Origin: Nymphaea colorata
Taxonomy: Eukaryota > Streptophyta > Magnoliopsida > Nymphaeales > Nymphaeaceae
Assembly: GCF_008831285.2 (NCBI RefSeq)
Contig: NC_045144.1
Coordinates: 5,264,268 to 5,328,267, forward strand
Reading direction: 5' to 3'
DNA length: 64,000 nucleotides
In this document: positions 35,701 through 47,935 of the stretch, piece by piece
Layout of the letters: the number at the start of each line of letters is the position of its first letter
How positions within the stretch are numbered: the stretch's first letter is position 1
Made by a program: the position numbers and the translations under genes
The notes under the pieces: model-generated
Seen by the model: only the letters and a program-made list of their open reading frames with translations
What the model was told of the DNA's origin: nothing
Databases searched by the model: none

Positions 35701-38700
35701 TCACATTAACATATTCAACTATTTGCTTTGTTATATATATACATATATATATATATGAAAATCCCCCACTGGAGCAAATGTTAGTGACTGAGCCTTGCCA
35801 GTACCTAACAACGGAATCATAGGCGAGAAATGTTGTATGGAAACATCTTTTTATCATCAGTTTAACCACATTTCCTGCTTCAATAAGGTCTCTAATAAAA
35901 GAAAGGAGCTTAAGGGGACAAAAAGAGAGTGTGAAGCCAATTCTGCTGAGCCAATCATTTAAAAATACGTGGTGGGCATGGGAGCCTTGGGTTGGGGATC
36001 AGCAGTTTGTGTCAGCATACGAAACAGCACAACAGATAAGAGCATTTTCGAGGTGAACAACCAGTTTTTCATATGACAGAATCTGCTTTATTTCCCTTCT
36101 CTCTCCCTTTATTGCTTTTCTGTTTTTCCATTGATGGGATTTAAGAGCAGGCGAAGAAGAAGACTAAGGCTGCGATTTGGGGAAAGGCAAACAGGAAACA
36201 CAGGCTGTTTGGAAATAGAACGCGATAGAAAGAGGCAAGTGCACGCCTTACCTCGAGAGAGATGCGGAAGAGGAGCTGATGCAAACCTGCGCTACGAGAA
36301 TGAGCAGTTGCATGCAGAGAGCTTCTGTGAAAAGAAGACGACCCTTCTCCACGGGCAAGAACAAAAAAAAAAGAAAGAAATCGTGTGCTAATGGGCAGAA
36401 ATTTTGTCTGCGCTGAAGAAGGAAAGAGGCAGGTAGGGCTCGATAGACCTCCCCTCTCACCAAACTTTGAAAATTGACCCAAATATTATGTAGTATGTAA
36501 AAAACACACTTTAATTTTAAAAATTTCATAAACTGCCTTTTTGAAAACTTACGGGCATAACAGGGAGACTCACTGTCGATAGATTCAATAGATTCGAGAG
36601 TGCATATGGGATGTCCGGAGCAACAAGTGATTTAGAGGCTTTAGGTGCTTGCGCTAGTGCAACAACTCCAAGAACTTATGGGGTGTCATCAGCAGTGAAT
36701 TCTGCTCTTTGACGTGAATGGCTTTTCCTCCCACCTTCTTGAGTATGAAGATGGATGACTAATCTTCTTGGGGAAGCTTCACTGCATTAGATTCTTGTCC
36801 AGAATTTCCCAAATTAGGGGACTTTTAGGTAAGCGGTTTTTCCAAATTTTCTAAACTATTGATCATCTAATCGACGGGAGAAGAACACGAAAGTTTATGA
36901 AAAGGGCCATTAGTATCTCAAGAAATCTTGGAGAACGAAAGTCTTTTTAAGAAAATTTCTTTTTGACTTTCAAAGAACAAAGATATATATAAGAATATAC
37001 CCACATTTTCATAAACTAAATGAATATATACCTTCTAAAAAGTATAGATTCAAACAACAACAACAATAATATGCAGCCTTACTAGAATAAGTCTATAGGA
37101 AGCATTGAAATAGGATGTAAAAAGACATGTTCATGATCTTTTTCTAACAAAAGTTAATCACAAGCGAGACCCCTTGGTATTACTTCTATAATGTGGCAAT
37201 GATCATGAGGAAAAGAACTTGTTCATCATGATGTTATAGAGTTAAAACCTGCAAAAGTTATTCGGGGAGTTCCAAATCTAGCAATTTCAAGCCATTATTA
37301 GTTGTTTAATAGAATAAGTAAGCTGGGTTAAGCAAATTTATATGTTGAGAGATGCATTCCGGTGTTGAACTCTTGGCCTCCTTCAATCTTATCATGAAAG
37401 GTGTTCAGGTTAACACTCATGTCAAGTAAAATTGAGCTCTTATCGTATGGTTGTAATGCACCTTTAAGTAATTCGAACATGCATGCCTGTTGTAGAAGTT
37501 TACAGCCAGATTTTGCACGCACAAAAACAAGTTGGACCTGAAAAAATGGTTTTTCTAAAAGCTTATTGATTGAGATCGCACTCCCAGAATCTCAGCCTTG
37601 CTGAATTATTTAATCAAATTTGACAACACGGAAGTAATGAGTATAATTAATTCTATAACTTTCAACTCTTGAAAAGCGCATATACCCATTCCATACCAAC
37701 AGCCCAACAGGCCCAACCAGCTGCACTACCATCATTAGAGAGAAACTTACAGTAAATATATGTATATCATATAATACTTCTACAAAAACTAGTCGAAACA
37801 TCGTCAAAGTTGCTTGGTGGACTTGCCATTAGCTTATATGGTTATGTAAATATTCAAACCATACATCGACGCCAAAATCACTTTATCCTTTTAATGTAAT
37901 TTATGTCTAATATAAAAATTTCCAGTTTATTCATGTCCAAGATATTGCATGCTGACCCAGTTAAACCCCTCCAAATGAGCAGCAATCCAGATCGTCCTCA
38001 GAGGACCCCTCTTTGCCAAGATGAACTGGGTGTAAAACATTTTTTGGCAACCCTGGAAACTTTAACCCTCACTCCAGCATAATCACGACACCAATTTTTG
38101 GACCAGCTCGCCAGAAAAACACAAACTTAGCTCCTCCGATAACAATTGACTGATAGAGATACATAACAACAATCCATAACAATCAGTATGATATAACTTA
38201 TCGTCTTATACCAACAGCAGGTGCACAACCGCTAGAACCAATTATTATGGGCAAGTTCCGCCCGCTGCTCAGCCTACATCCTAGCAGATCTTTATGTTGC
38301 CAGAACAGTATTACAAATAGCTCCTCCTTTATCCCACACTATGGTGAATGCTGACATTCAAGTCAATATTCAAACTTTCAAAAATTATAATTATCACTAA
38401 GCAATCAAATGCGCAGCAAATTAAACACAAAAACAAATGCATCCATCCCACACTAGGTGCATCCAGCAACAAGTTCCAACTCTTTATAGGCCAAAATTCT
38501 AAAATCCAAAATTAGTAAATCACACAAAACAGTGCACGTGATTAGCAATTATAGTTGACCCTTATCAAATGCACGTGAATACTGATTATAATTGACACCT
38601 AACAAACAGATTCTATTTCTTTAGTATAAAGAATTTTACCTCAACAAGAAAAAGCGAAGAAACCTAAAAAGCAAGCAAAAAGTTCCAACTCAAATATGTT

Positions 38701-39439
38701 TATATGTAGTAGTAGTAGTAGTAGTAGTGGTACCTGGAGAAATTCAGCAACAGAAACCGAGGAAGGGAATAAAGAGATAGACATCTTGATCTTGTACCTA
38801 AAAAAAAATGACCAGTTATATGAATTTGTAAACAATATGTGAATGTCAAACAAAATTATTCACAAAAGAACCGGCCCTGAGAATGAAGAAACCAAAACAC
38901 TGAAAGCAAGAGAGGTAGCATCTACTTTCCTCTCATAATCGACATCAGAAGACTGAACCATGTATTAGAACCAATATATAGAAAAGGAAACAAGAACTGT
39001 AGGATAACCATATAAGCAACCCTATGACCGGTAGGTTGCCGCCCTAAACCATCACATTGTACGGAGTTTTTAAAGAAACAAATGGACAAAGGAGAACACC
39101 TCAAGAAAACAAAACCAAGTCCGGAAAGATGATCCCAATATGAGCGAATATTAGAAACAGGCCCAACAGCAACCTAACGGGCGACCCAAGGCGGTAGACC
39201 CAGCAGGGACAACAGCAACAACCTAAGCTGCGGCCCACGACAGAACCAGCAGGAACCCGAGCGGCGGACTAACGGAAAGCGGTAGCAGACCCGATGGTGA
39301 ACCAAATATCAGAAATCAGCAACAACTTCAACAGAAGAACCCAAATAAAACCCCCGAAGCAGAAAGCCAAAATGAAATCAAACGGCCACGTAGGAACACA
39401 AATGCAGGGTGGAGATGGCTGTCAGCAGCCATCGCCGGT

Positions 39440-39718
39440 GTGCCATCGCACACCAACGATGGCAAACAAAACAGAAACAAGAGATGAAGAAATCAAGAAC
39501 CCGTATAAATCTTTCCCCCCTCAATTCGGCACACCGGCGATGGCCAACAAAACAGAAACAAGAGATGAAGATACCAAGAACCCGTATAAATCTTTCCCCT
39601 CTCAATTCGGCACACACGGCGATGGCAAACAAAACATAAAAAGAGATGAAGATATCAAGAACCCGTATAAATCTTTCCCCCCTCAATTCGGCACACCGGC
39701 GATGGCAAACAAAACAGA

Positions 39719-39725
<7 letters not shown>
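39440..39725 (-). repeat. About 81-bp tandem repeat, four units
   Basis: Inverse of 9124-9400. Units contain CGGCACACCGGCGATGGC, AACAAAACAGAAACAAGAG and CCCGTATAAATCTTTCCCC. Four units are seen here against three and a partial in the inverted copy. The long open frames across it on both strands come from a repeat length divisible by three and carry no domain. Confidence 0.85.

Positions 39726-39769
<44 letters not shown>
39724..39769. repeat. (GA)n microsatellite, 46 bp
   Basis: Twenty-three GA units, 16 bp longer than the tract at 20-51 in the other R1 copy. Confidence 0.95.
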
Positions 39770-39771
<2 letters not shown>

Positions 39772-42700
39772 CTTGCCTGCCTGCTGCGAGTGGGCATCCC
39801 GATGACCAAAATGCCGCCACAGATCTTCCCATCGTTTACAGCAGAAGCATCGCCCTCCGATGGTGATATTCTTTTCTCTGTAATCAACAATGCTGAGTGG
39901 TCTCGCTCTCCTGCCAGTGTCCCTTCCACCTACTTAATATGGTGACCCATCGCAACATTTATTTTAAGAAAAAGAAAAAAGAAATTTTGTTCGTTGGAAA
40001 GGGGAAGAAAAACTACTCTGCCCTTCATTTATTTAGAAGGTTGTCATACCCTTATGATTTCCTGTTTTCTTATGTTCAAAATCATATTCGTATTGTTAAA
40101 TTTGAATTTTAAAAATATTCAGATGAGGTATTTGTTCAAACTGCTTTGAAAAATCGGATATTAAGAAAAATGTCAACATCCAATCAAATTGGTTTCAGTT
40201 TTACATAAGTATTCGATCCAATTCAGACTCCACGTTAAATAAATCTTGTATTTTTCAATATTCATATCATTTGATAGCTGGCCCTTAATATGTCACAATG
40301 GGATTTTATGTATTTAAAAGTTAGATTCCGATGTGGGTGTAAAAACAGAAGTCTGATTTGGATCAAATTTGGATTGTGAATTTAAAAGGTCCAAAAACAA
40401 TTACACCTAATTCAAATTTGTTCTGTTGAAACATACATTCATACCTGGCTCGATGACCTTTCTAAACCAAGCTCAAACCTGTTTTCTCCTCATTTTAATA
40501 TAAACCTAAAACCGGTTCCAAATACAAATTCAAATCTAAACTTGAATCACCAACATTAAACTCCAAACTGCCATTATCTATACCCTATAGCCGAATTCAA
40601 ACTTTGTAAAACAGGTAAGGGGTGCCGTGTAAAATTTAGTTGGACGGTAGTCAAATAGGAAAGGGTGGCGGCATAAAATTTATTTTAAATCATGTTTGGC
40701 CAGTTTATAAACCATGTAGGTACAAGGTAAAATATTTAATGGGATCTTTCCAAGTTTCACGTGGATCTGGATCAACTCATACCCAAGCAATTATAGACTT
40801 TCGTAAAACCTTAATTGGTTGTTTCACAATGAAAATGGCGTAAGCGTGTTTTCATATTTTAGAAAGATCAGATCATAATATTGGCTGGATCAAGAATTTT
40901 ACATTGGAACTTAATAATTGGAGGAGTATTTCATCTTTATTCAGAATAGACCCAAAACTTCCACCCCCATTAACAGTGAAAAGTCTAGACCAATGTCACA
41001 AAAAACATGTTTTTTCGAAAAAACGTAAAAACACAAGATAAATTAAATTAGTGCTTAAAACTTTTAAAAAATATGTTTTTGAAAAAAAACATTAAAAGCG
41101 AAAAAAAAAATTTAACGGTTTTTCGTGGGGTGTTTTTCACTTTTTTCATTTTTAATGCCAAATAGTTGTTTTTTTATTTTTTATTTTTTATTTGTTGCAA
41201 ATCTACTTGCCTTTTGATGTTTGTGCTATTATTTTCTCACTTATTTTATGTTTTTTAATTTTTTAAAATTTATTGTATCTTTCTCATATTTTTTTTTAAG
41301 TTCGCCATATTTTAACGAGAAAAACCTCGCTATTTAGAACTCCAAAACGTTATTTGTGACTATGATCTAGACCAATCTTATTATAATTGGCTTGAGTGGG
41401 CCTCCATGAGCAGATCCAAATTGAATTTCGCTGTAACCAGTTCAACTCAATGAAAAATTAAAGAATGGAATATACTGTTTTCCTTAAGTTGTTGTCCATA
41501 TTTTGATAAAAAGACAAGACATTGTTTGATGGGTGCCATATTTCTTTATTCATTTGCTTAGAATCCTTTGGTCTTCAAATGAGAAGTGAGAGGATCTTGT
41601 AAGGTCGTGTGTCTTGGAACTCTTTAGAATGACAATGAACACCACCAATATTCCATACATTGTTGTTCCATACGTTCAAAAACTATGCCCCACAGTTGTA
41701 AGGAGCAGTAAGCAGCTCACCAACGTCAGCTGCCCAAAATGAAACATATAATTATTAATCATAAAACATTGATTTTCCTGTTAAAAGAAAGCATGAAATC
41801 CTTCTAAATCTTGTTTGAAGGCACCTCGACCACAGCACATTTATTCTTTTAGTATGAAGGGAAGTTACCATCAGGCAACACATATTTCAAATAAATCTTG
41901 CCATGGGACAGAGCCGCCCTAATTCGAAGTTGGGCACGGTGGCCTGCTGTCTAGCTTTTTGTCAATGTTTGGCCCTTGGTTTGGCTCCGAATCGGACGGG
42001 CCCGATGCCCACGCCTACCCATAGCTACATGTAGTATTAGGCCCCGTTTGATAGGCGGGATAAACTGAGAGGAGCGGTTGAAAAATGTACGGGTGGGTGA
42101 AATTTCACCCACCCGACTGAAACGTAACAAACAGGGTGAAAGTTCACCTGTTTGACGTAAATGGGAGCGGGTGAAGTTTCACCCGCTTGACATGTTTGTT
42201 TTTTCACCCCTCTTCCTCCCACTCAACATGTTTGCTTTTTCACCCCTCTTCCTCCCTCCGCAGCTCCTCCTCCCTCGCCGTCACCTTCTCACCATCGCAC
42301 CAGAGGCATATGCCGGTTCCCTTTCTCTCTTGCTCACCGCTTCCCTGGTTCGCCAACGCCACAGTCGCCGCTCTCAAGTAACGGTTTCTCCATACTTCTC
42401 GCTCTGTCCCTTTCAGAAACGCCCAAATCGATTTTTTCTCTATTTTTACACATTGCTGTCGTTGTCTCCCTTTCTCTCTTGTTGTTGCTTCTATTGCTCT
42501 CATTGCCTGTAGATTCCATAGTTTATTAGCTTTTGAATGCCATGTTCGCTTCATTGCCATGATGTCTCGCCTCCTTGAACTGTTGTTGCTCCCCCTCCTC
42601 CTTCATTTCTTATGCTGAACTTCAGTTTCTTTCTTATTCTGGTTTTGTTTCGTCGCCGTCAATGGGTTCACTAGACCACTATTCGTGAGGATTAACTTCT

Positions 42701-43692
42701 TTCATTTGCAAATAATGCACTTTCACATGCAATGCTAGATGAGATGCCATTGGTCTCCGTTATTGAACTGTGAGCTATAAGATTTTGCCAGGTTCACTCC
42801 AATGCGATCTTCTTCTAAATGAATATGTTTTATGTTTTCGAGATTATGGAAGCTTAGTTGGGTCTTCGATGCGAACCTCACTGTCTTCCAGTCATAGTAT
42901 TGTCATCTCTTCTTATTGTTGTTAATAGAATGGACTATAGTTAATCAGGCCTTGCATTTGATATGTGTGTTTATTCTCTTGTGATCTATTTATTTTTAAT
43001 GAGTATGTTCATTTTTCTATCGTCAAGATATATTTTGCAATGCCTTATGCCTTGCTGACTTACGCTTCAAATTTCTGAAACCAGACCTCCCGTGAATGAG
43101 GTTTTACAGAGAGGAAGCCAGCCCCCAACTTATCTTTTTCCACTTACCCGTCACAGAGCTACACCAGCGGTATGCCCACCTACCCTTTGTGCTTGGAGAA
43201 GTGCTCGATGATTTAATTACCCAATATTCATTGTAAAGTGTGAATTCTTTTATTCTGTGTCTTTTTCCTATTGAAATTACTACTTATTCTGTTATGTTAT
43301 GTGCGCCTACTGAAGAAAATTATGGTATCCTTTTCATCTGTCCTATATTGTCCTTTTGTTGACAGAAAATCATTTGAACTAAGACCTCCATGCCTTCTGC
43401 ACCCACATGTACTAGGATATTGATTTGGTTAACTTGGTTGATGTTGTCCGTACTTGCTAAACTCTTGTTTGCCCTACTACTTTCAAGATGCCCAAGTTTC
43501 TCTTTTTTCCCGTTAATCCCATTAATAAGTATAAGCTGCAAAGAGCAAATGGTTACATTTCATACTTCATTTGGAATTAGAATGAAAAATTGAAAATCTT
43601 AATTCTAGTTTCATTTTGTGTCCATCATTTATGTTTCTCAGCCTGCTATGTGATGCTCATGAATTCTACAAGTTTTTGGTGAAAACCTTACC

Positions 43693-44676
43693 ATGGAAGA
43701 CAACGGTCCTTCAAGGGAAAACCTCACATGGACTGAACCACAAATAGATTACTTAGTACAGCTTCTTGTGGAGTAGTCATGCATGCCTGGCATGAAATCT
43801 GGTGGAGGTTTGAAGCATAAAGCATACACAACTATTGAAAAAAACATGATGGAAAGATTCAGTCCTCAATTCACTAAAGACAGAATAAAAAACAAATTGA
43901 AGCATTTCAAACCCAACTTGACAGTGATGAAGGAAATATTGAATACAAGTGGGTTTGGCTACAACCCAATTAACAAATGTATTGAGGTCGACCCCCAAGT
44001 ATGGAATGACTACATTGAGGTAAATTATACAATTCACACTGTTAGGTTTTGTCTCACATGTCTTTGCTTGTGCCATATATGAACGCATGATTTTTTTCAA
44101 AAATATCTAAATAGGAAAAAGTACAGAGGGCCAAAACTATGGAGATACTATGATGAGTTCGCCAAGATATATGGCAAATCTCATGCAACTGGGAAAGATG
44201 CAGTCACATTGAACAGCATTCTACATCATGACAATGAACCACTCCCATGTACACCTGGATCTCAGACAACTCTTTTGTACATGCAGAATGATAGTGAACA
44301 ATCATTCACACGAATGCTTAATGATGATAGTCCCCTACAATCGCCAGTACCTCCAACTCCTACAACTGAAAATCCGACAAATAATACAACTACACATAGG
44401 TCAAAAAGGAACAGGTCAACCAACGATGATGTATATTACAATTTGCTGAACGGTATAGCTCACAGTGTGGACACCCTCGCCAGTACTTGTAGAGGGTTTC
44501 AATATGTCAAATGTTGTGTAATTTTACAAGAGATGGTGGACAGTGGGCTCCTAGATAGTCATACGAGATTGTTGAGTATGGACTTGTTAGCAGAGGGCAC
44601 CAATTCCATGATCTTTGTCAACGTTCCACCTTCAGACCGGCTGACATGGTTGTCGTGTAGACTTGGTGATTCGTAG
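43693..44676 (+). pseudogene. Harbinger ORF1, Myb/SANT-like, nonsense codon (copy 2)
   Basis: The exon structure follows copy 1: exon 43693-44019, then about 44122-44676. The TAG nonsense codon at 43774-43776 is shared with copy 1, so the break predates the duplication. A few substitutions differ, for example Thr-Ile-Glu instead of Ile-Ile-Lys near 43832 and Leu for Pro after GSQTT. Confidence 0.85.
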
Positions 44677-44921
44677 GTAAGATCCCCTTCTTTTATGTAG
44701 AATTATTTGTATAATTCGTGTCATGAAAAACATTTGTTGTGTGTTTTTTTTATAATTCCATGATTTTCGATTATGTCTGAAATTGTTGTTGTTCATGCAA
44801 TACGTTTTTGTTTTTTATCTAGATCTCGTCATGCAATTTGTTCTTGTTGTTGTGCTGAAACATACGTTGAAAATTATGTTATTCAATAAAGTACTTTATA
44901 TGTACATGCAGTTTAGTCGAA

Positions 44922-46183
44922 ATGATTGATCTTGACATGTTCGATGACGACGATGAACGAGTGCTTTTCTTTATTCGGCTAGTTTTTGTCTTCGTCTACT
45001 TTTGGTTAAAAGACCAACCATCATCTAGGAGGATTGTTCATCCATTTCGAGATGCTGGTGCATCTTTTGTCCAAATTTTGTTTCACGGTCATCCTAGAAA
45101 TTGTTTGGACTTACTTCATATGCAAGGCCATACATATATGAGATTGTGTAACATTCTAAGGGATAGAAATTTGTTGGAGGATGCTCGTGACATTACGGTA
45201 GAAGAACAAGTAGCTATGTTGCTTTTGACAATTGGACATAATGAACAGAATCGTACCATTCAAAATGCGTTTCAACATTTCGGACAAACAATAAATAAAT
45301 ATGTCAGCCTAGTCCTACGAGCGATATGTATACTGGGTAAGGATTATGTTTGGCGGCCCAATGATGAGATGTCAGCACATATTCAACAATCTAAACAATT
45401 CTTTCCATATTTTCAGGTAATTTCATCATCGTAAACTCAACATGACACATACAACATGACTAACTAGTTGCTTTGTCATATAAAATTGTTTAGGAGCAAT
45501 CAATGGCACCCATATACCTGCATGGGTCTCAGCTTCAGATCAAGCAAGGTTTCGCAATAGAAAAGGATTCTTTTGTCAAAACGTCATGGCTATAGTCGGA
45601 TTCGACACTCGATTTCACTATGTTTTGGTTGTATGGGAAGGAAGTGCAACAAACTAAAGAGTATTATATAATGCACTTGATCATGACACGGACCCGTTTG
45701 TTGTCCTAGAAGGTAAGTAGTTCCACCAACGAATTCACTCTTTTATTAAGAAGCATGTATCAATGTATAAATAAATTGTGTTCAATTGTAGGCAAATATT
45801 ATCTTGCTGATGGGGGGTATCCAAACATTGTCGGTTTGCTAACACCTTATCGAGGGCATCGTTATCATATGTCTGAGTTTAACATTCGGGGTGCACGCTC
45901 ACCTAAAACTGAAGAAGAATTATTCAACCATAGGCATTCATCACTCCGAAATATAGTAGAAAGAACTTTCGGCATGTTGAAATGTCGTTTTCCAATATTA
46001 AAAATGCAAGTCCAGTATCCATTCCAAAAACAAGCTCAAATCGTTCTTGCTACATGTGTATTGCACAACTTCATAATTGAACACAATCCAAATGCTGAGC
46101 AATTTGATGATGAAGATGCACCTTCAAATGATAACTTTGTCTTAAGCGAACCTGAAATCGCAAGCCAAACACATCAGCGATGA
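44922..46183 (+). pseudogene. HARBI1-type DDE transposase, inactive copy 2
   Basis: Exon segments 44922-45416, about 45494-45712 and 45792-46183. The first catalytic Asp is Asn (AAT, 45502-45504), as in copy 1. The Gly after NRK is intact here (GGA), but a TAA at 45655-45657 interrupts the frame where copy 1 has a serine codon. The second Asp (LADGGYPN) and the Glu (NIVERTFG) remain. The copies therefore share one inactivating change and each has its own stop. Confidence 0.9.
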
Positions 46184-46314
46184 AGCAACAATGCTATGAG
46201 AGCAGCTATATCATCTTAAATGTTTACAGATTATCAAGTGAATAGTAAGTTTGTTTATAAATGTTCACAATTTGTTTAGTTTGATTGTTTTGACATTTGT
46301 TTTGTTTTGAATAG

Positions 46315-46636
46315 GACAACGAAGGTGACGCCTCGCCAAAAGTACTATGTGGTTTTCAAAGATCGTGAGCGAGACATATATGACAGTTGGGAGCGGTGCC
46401 AACCATTAGTCTATCGGTACAAGGGTGCCATCTTCAGATCGTTTGATTCATTGAAAGTAGCTGAGTATCACATGCATGAGTATGTCCACAACAAGTATGA
46501 TGTGCAAGTATGTAGGCCTCCACTCATTGAAGATGACATCGCAGATGAAGATATAGAAGACACAAAGTTTGAAGAACGGAAGTGCAGCTACAAATGTTGG
46601 ATAACTTCTTTTGCAATTGCATGTTTTCTTTGTTAG
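46315..46636 (+). CDS. Harbinger accessory ORF3, RNase H1 N-terminal domain protein (copy 2)
   Basis: It follows the AG at 46313-46314 and stays open to TAG at 46636. It keeps the domain signature (QKYYVVFKDRERDIYDSWE, KGAIFRSFDS) with a handful of substitutions (Lys to Arg before SFDS, Leu-Met-Tyr to His-Met-His in AEY.M.EYV). An extra T upstream shifts any unspliced 5' extension relative to copy 1. This supports translation starting in a spliced upstream exon or within this segment. No catalytic RNase H domain is attached. Confidence 0.7.
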
Positions 46637-46864
46637 ATATGTACTCATTAAACTTCTGTTTTTCTGGATAGTAGGGAATACATCCTTTTGTGGATTTGTA
46701 CTCATTAAACTTATGTGGACATGTACTTTTGTGGGTACAACTTTGTTATTGTTGTAAATTTTATTTCAACAACTACATTGCACTTTTGGATGTCATGGTT
46801 TTAACTGTGTTTTTTTTTTTAAACATAAATGTGTTGTCGGTACCCTGTGCATCTTGTTGTTGTC

Positions 46865-47004
46865 TGGATGGTAGAGAATACACCCTCAACATTTTGTTCT
46901 TGTCATTTTTTGGATGGTAAGGAATACACTCTCAACATTTTGTTCTTATTGTTTTCTGGATGGTAGGGAATACACCCTAAACATTTTGTTGTTTTGGAAG
47001 ATCA
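46865..47004 (+). repeat. 46-47-bp tandem repeat, copy 2 of the Harbinger array
   Basis: Three units start at 46865, 46912 and 46958, matching 7162-7299. Confidence 0.85.
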
Positions 47005-47699
47005 TCTTCCAATTTCTTCCCTAGTCAGATTTGGAGAGGAGAAGACACAAAAAAAAAAACAACATTTACCACGTTAAATTTTTCTTGTGCATCAAATAGG
47101 GTTAAATTTACCACGTTAAATTCTTCTTGTGCATCAAACATGGTTAAATTTACCACGGTAAATTCTTCCCGCCCATCAAACAGGGCCTCAGATTGGAAGA
47201 GGGAGAAATTTCATCCTGTAATTTTTTCCCATGATAAATTTACCGCGTTAAGTTTCACCCGCCCATCAAACGGGCCCTTAAGTTCGACGCACAAATTTAT
47301 CAAGTTAGAGAGTTTATTTTTTTAAATGCCAAAAAAGTTTAAAAATGAACAAAATTCAATATGTTTATCTTTCTAATTTAAGTTTCAAATTGTCAAGCAT
47401 CATTTTGCAATTGGGTATGGCCCAATCTATTTATATATGGATATTTTGTGGATGGAAAACATTGACTTTTCACATAAAATAACAAAAAAAAAAAACTGTG
47501 GCAATTAATGTCAAAAACTAAAAGGAAGAAATGTATCGGCGATATGTTTTCATGCTGAATATGCTTCGATAGGATCTCGTCACTGTCTTCCATAAGAAAG
47601 ATCCCGCGAAGTAGAAGTAACCCATAAAGATTCCAATCACACAAGTGGCTAAGTCAGTCTATTTCTCATGGACGGGGGAGGTGAAAATGAGAAAAAAAA

Positions 47700-47932
47700 G
47701 TCAACGGTTCGATATTAAATACACCTAACCTAAACTATGGGCCAGCTTAGACGGTCAATTCTGGCGATATATTAGCACCAGAGTAGTTTTCCACTAGCAC
47801 TATAAATATTGTGCCATTTATAACAGCAGCGGCAGCTTGATCTTTGGTGCTACTAGTGCCGCTAGCGAAATGCCAAAGACCTCCAACTTTAGCTCTATTT
47901 TGGCGCCAGAGCTGGCACAGTTTGTTGTAGTG
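47700..47932 (-). mobile_element. CACTA-like transposon end
   Basis: The right edge reads TTTGTTGTAGTG, so the inverse begins CACTACAACAAA, the diagnostic CACTA start. It is followed by subterminal inverted motifs (CTAGTGCCGCTAGCG, CCACTAGCACTA). The 3-bp target duplication would be ATG at 47933-47935. No partner end or transposase was found in the window, so the element is partial or non-autonomous. Confidence 0.7.
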
Positions 47933-47935
47933 ATG

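Larger units (their letters stand above)
29955..38946 (+). repeat. 9-kb direct repeat, unit 2
   Basis: Second copy of 20720-29707. Unlike unit 1 it continues without a gap into the remainder of block C and then R1 copy 2. Small differences from unit 1 include a 3-bp deletion near 30128, a longer poly-A near 32330 and a 4-bp insertion near 38760. Confidence 0.95.
33002..40745 (+). repeat. Block C, copy 3 (full length)
   Basis: Full-length partner of inverted block 8166-15965. It runs from the boundary next to the amylase exons, through the unassigned exon-like islands and the 81-bp repeats (39440-39725), and 1 kb into R1 copy 2. The outer boundary is near TAAAATATTTAATGGGA at 40729-40745. Its 33002-38946 part is shared with block C copy 2. 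Confidence 0.9.
42040..47277 (+). mobile_element. PIF/Harbinger DNA transposon, copy 2 (5238 bp)
   Basis: Same TIRs as copy 1 (GGCCCCGTTTGATAGGCGGG at the left, CATCAAACGGGCCC at the right) and the same TTA target duplications at 42037-42039 and 47278-47280. The outside flanks also match copy 1, so the two copies arose from one insertion that was later duplicated. Gene order is the same: ORF1, transposase, ORF3. Confidence 0.95.
39704..47876 (+). repeat. Direct segmental duplication R1, copy 2
   Basis: Matches 1-8168 in the same orientation. The match ends at GCTAGCGAAATGCCA. Beyond it this copy continues through an intact CACTA-like terminus while copy 1 is interrupted, so this copy probably keeps the original arrangement. 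40746-42036 is AT-rich spacer without a gene. Confidence 0.93.

Noticed and set aside
39294-39929. Long open frames of 180-190 codons on both strands
   Set aside because: They run through 81-bp tandem repeats (a multiple of three) and the GA tract, so openness is a by-product of the repeat; the products are repetitive with no domain.
1-47876. R1 copies as long terminal repeats of one giant retroelement
   Set aside because: The repeats are over 8 kb, contain a full Harbinger insertion each, lack TG...CA ends, and no polymerase or integrase genes lie between them.
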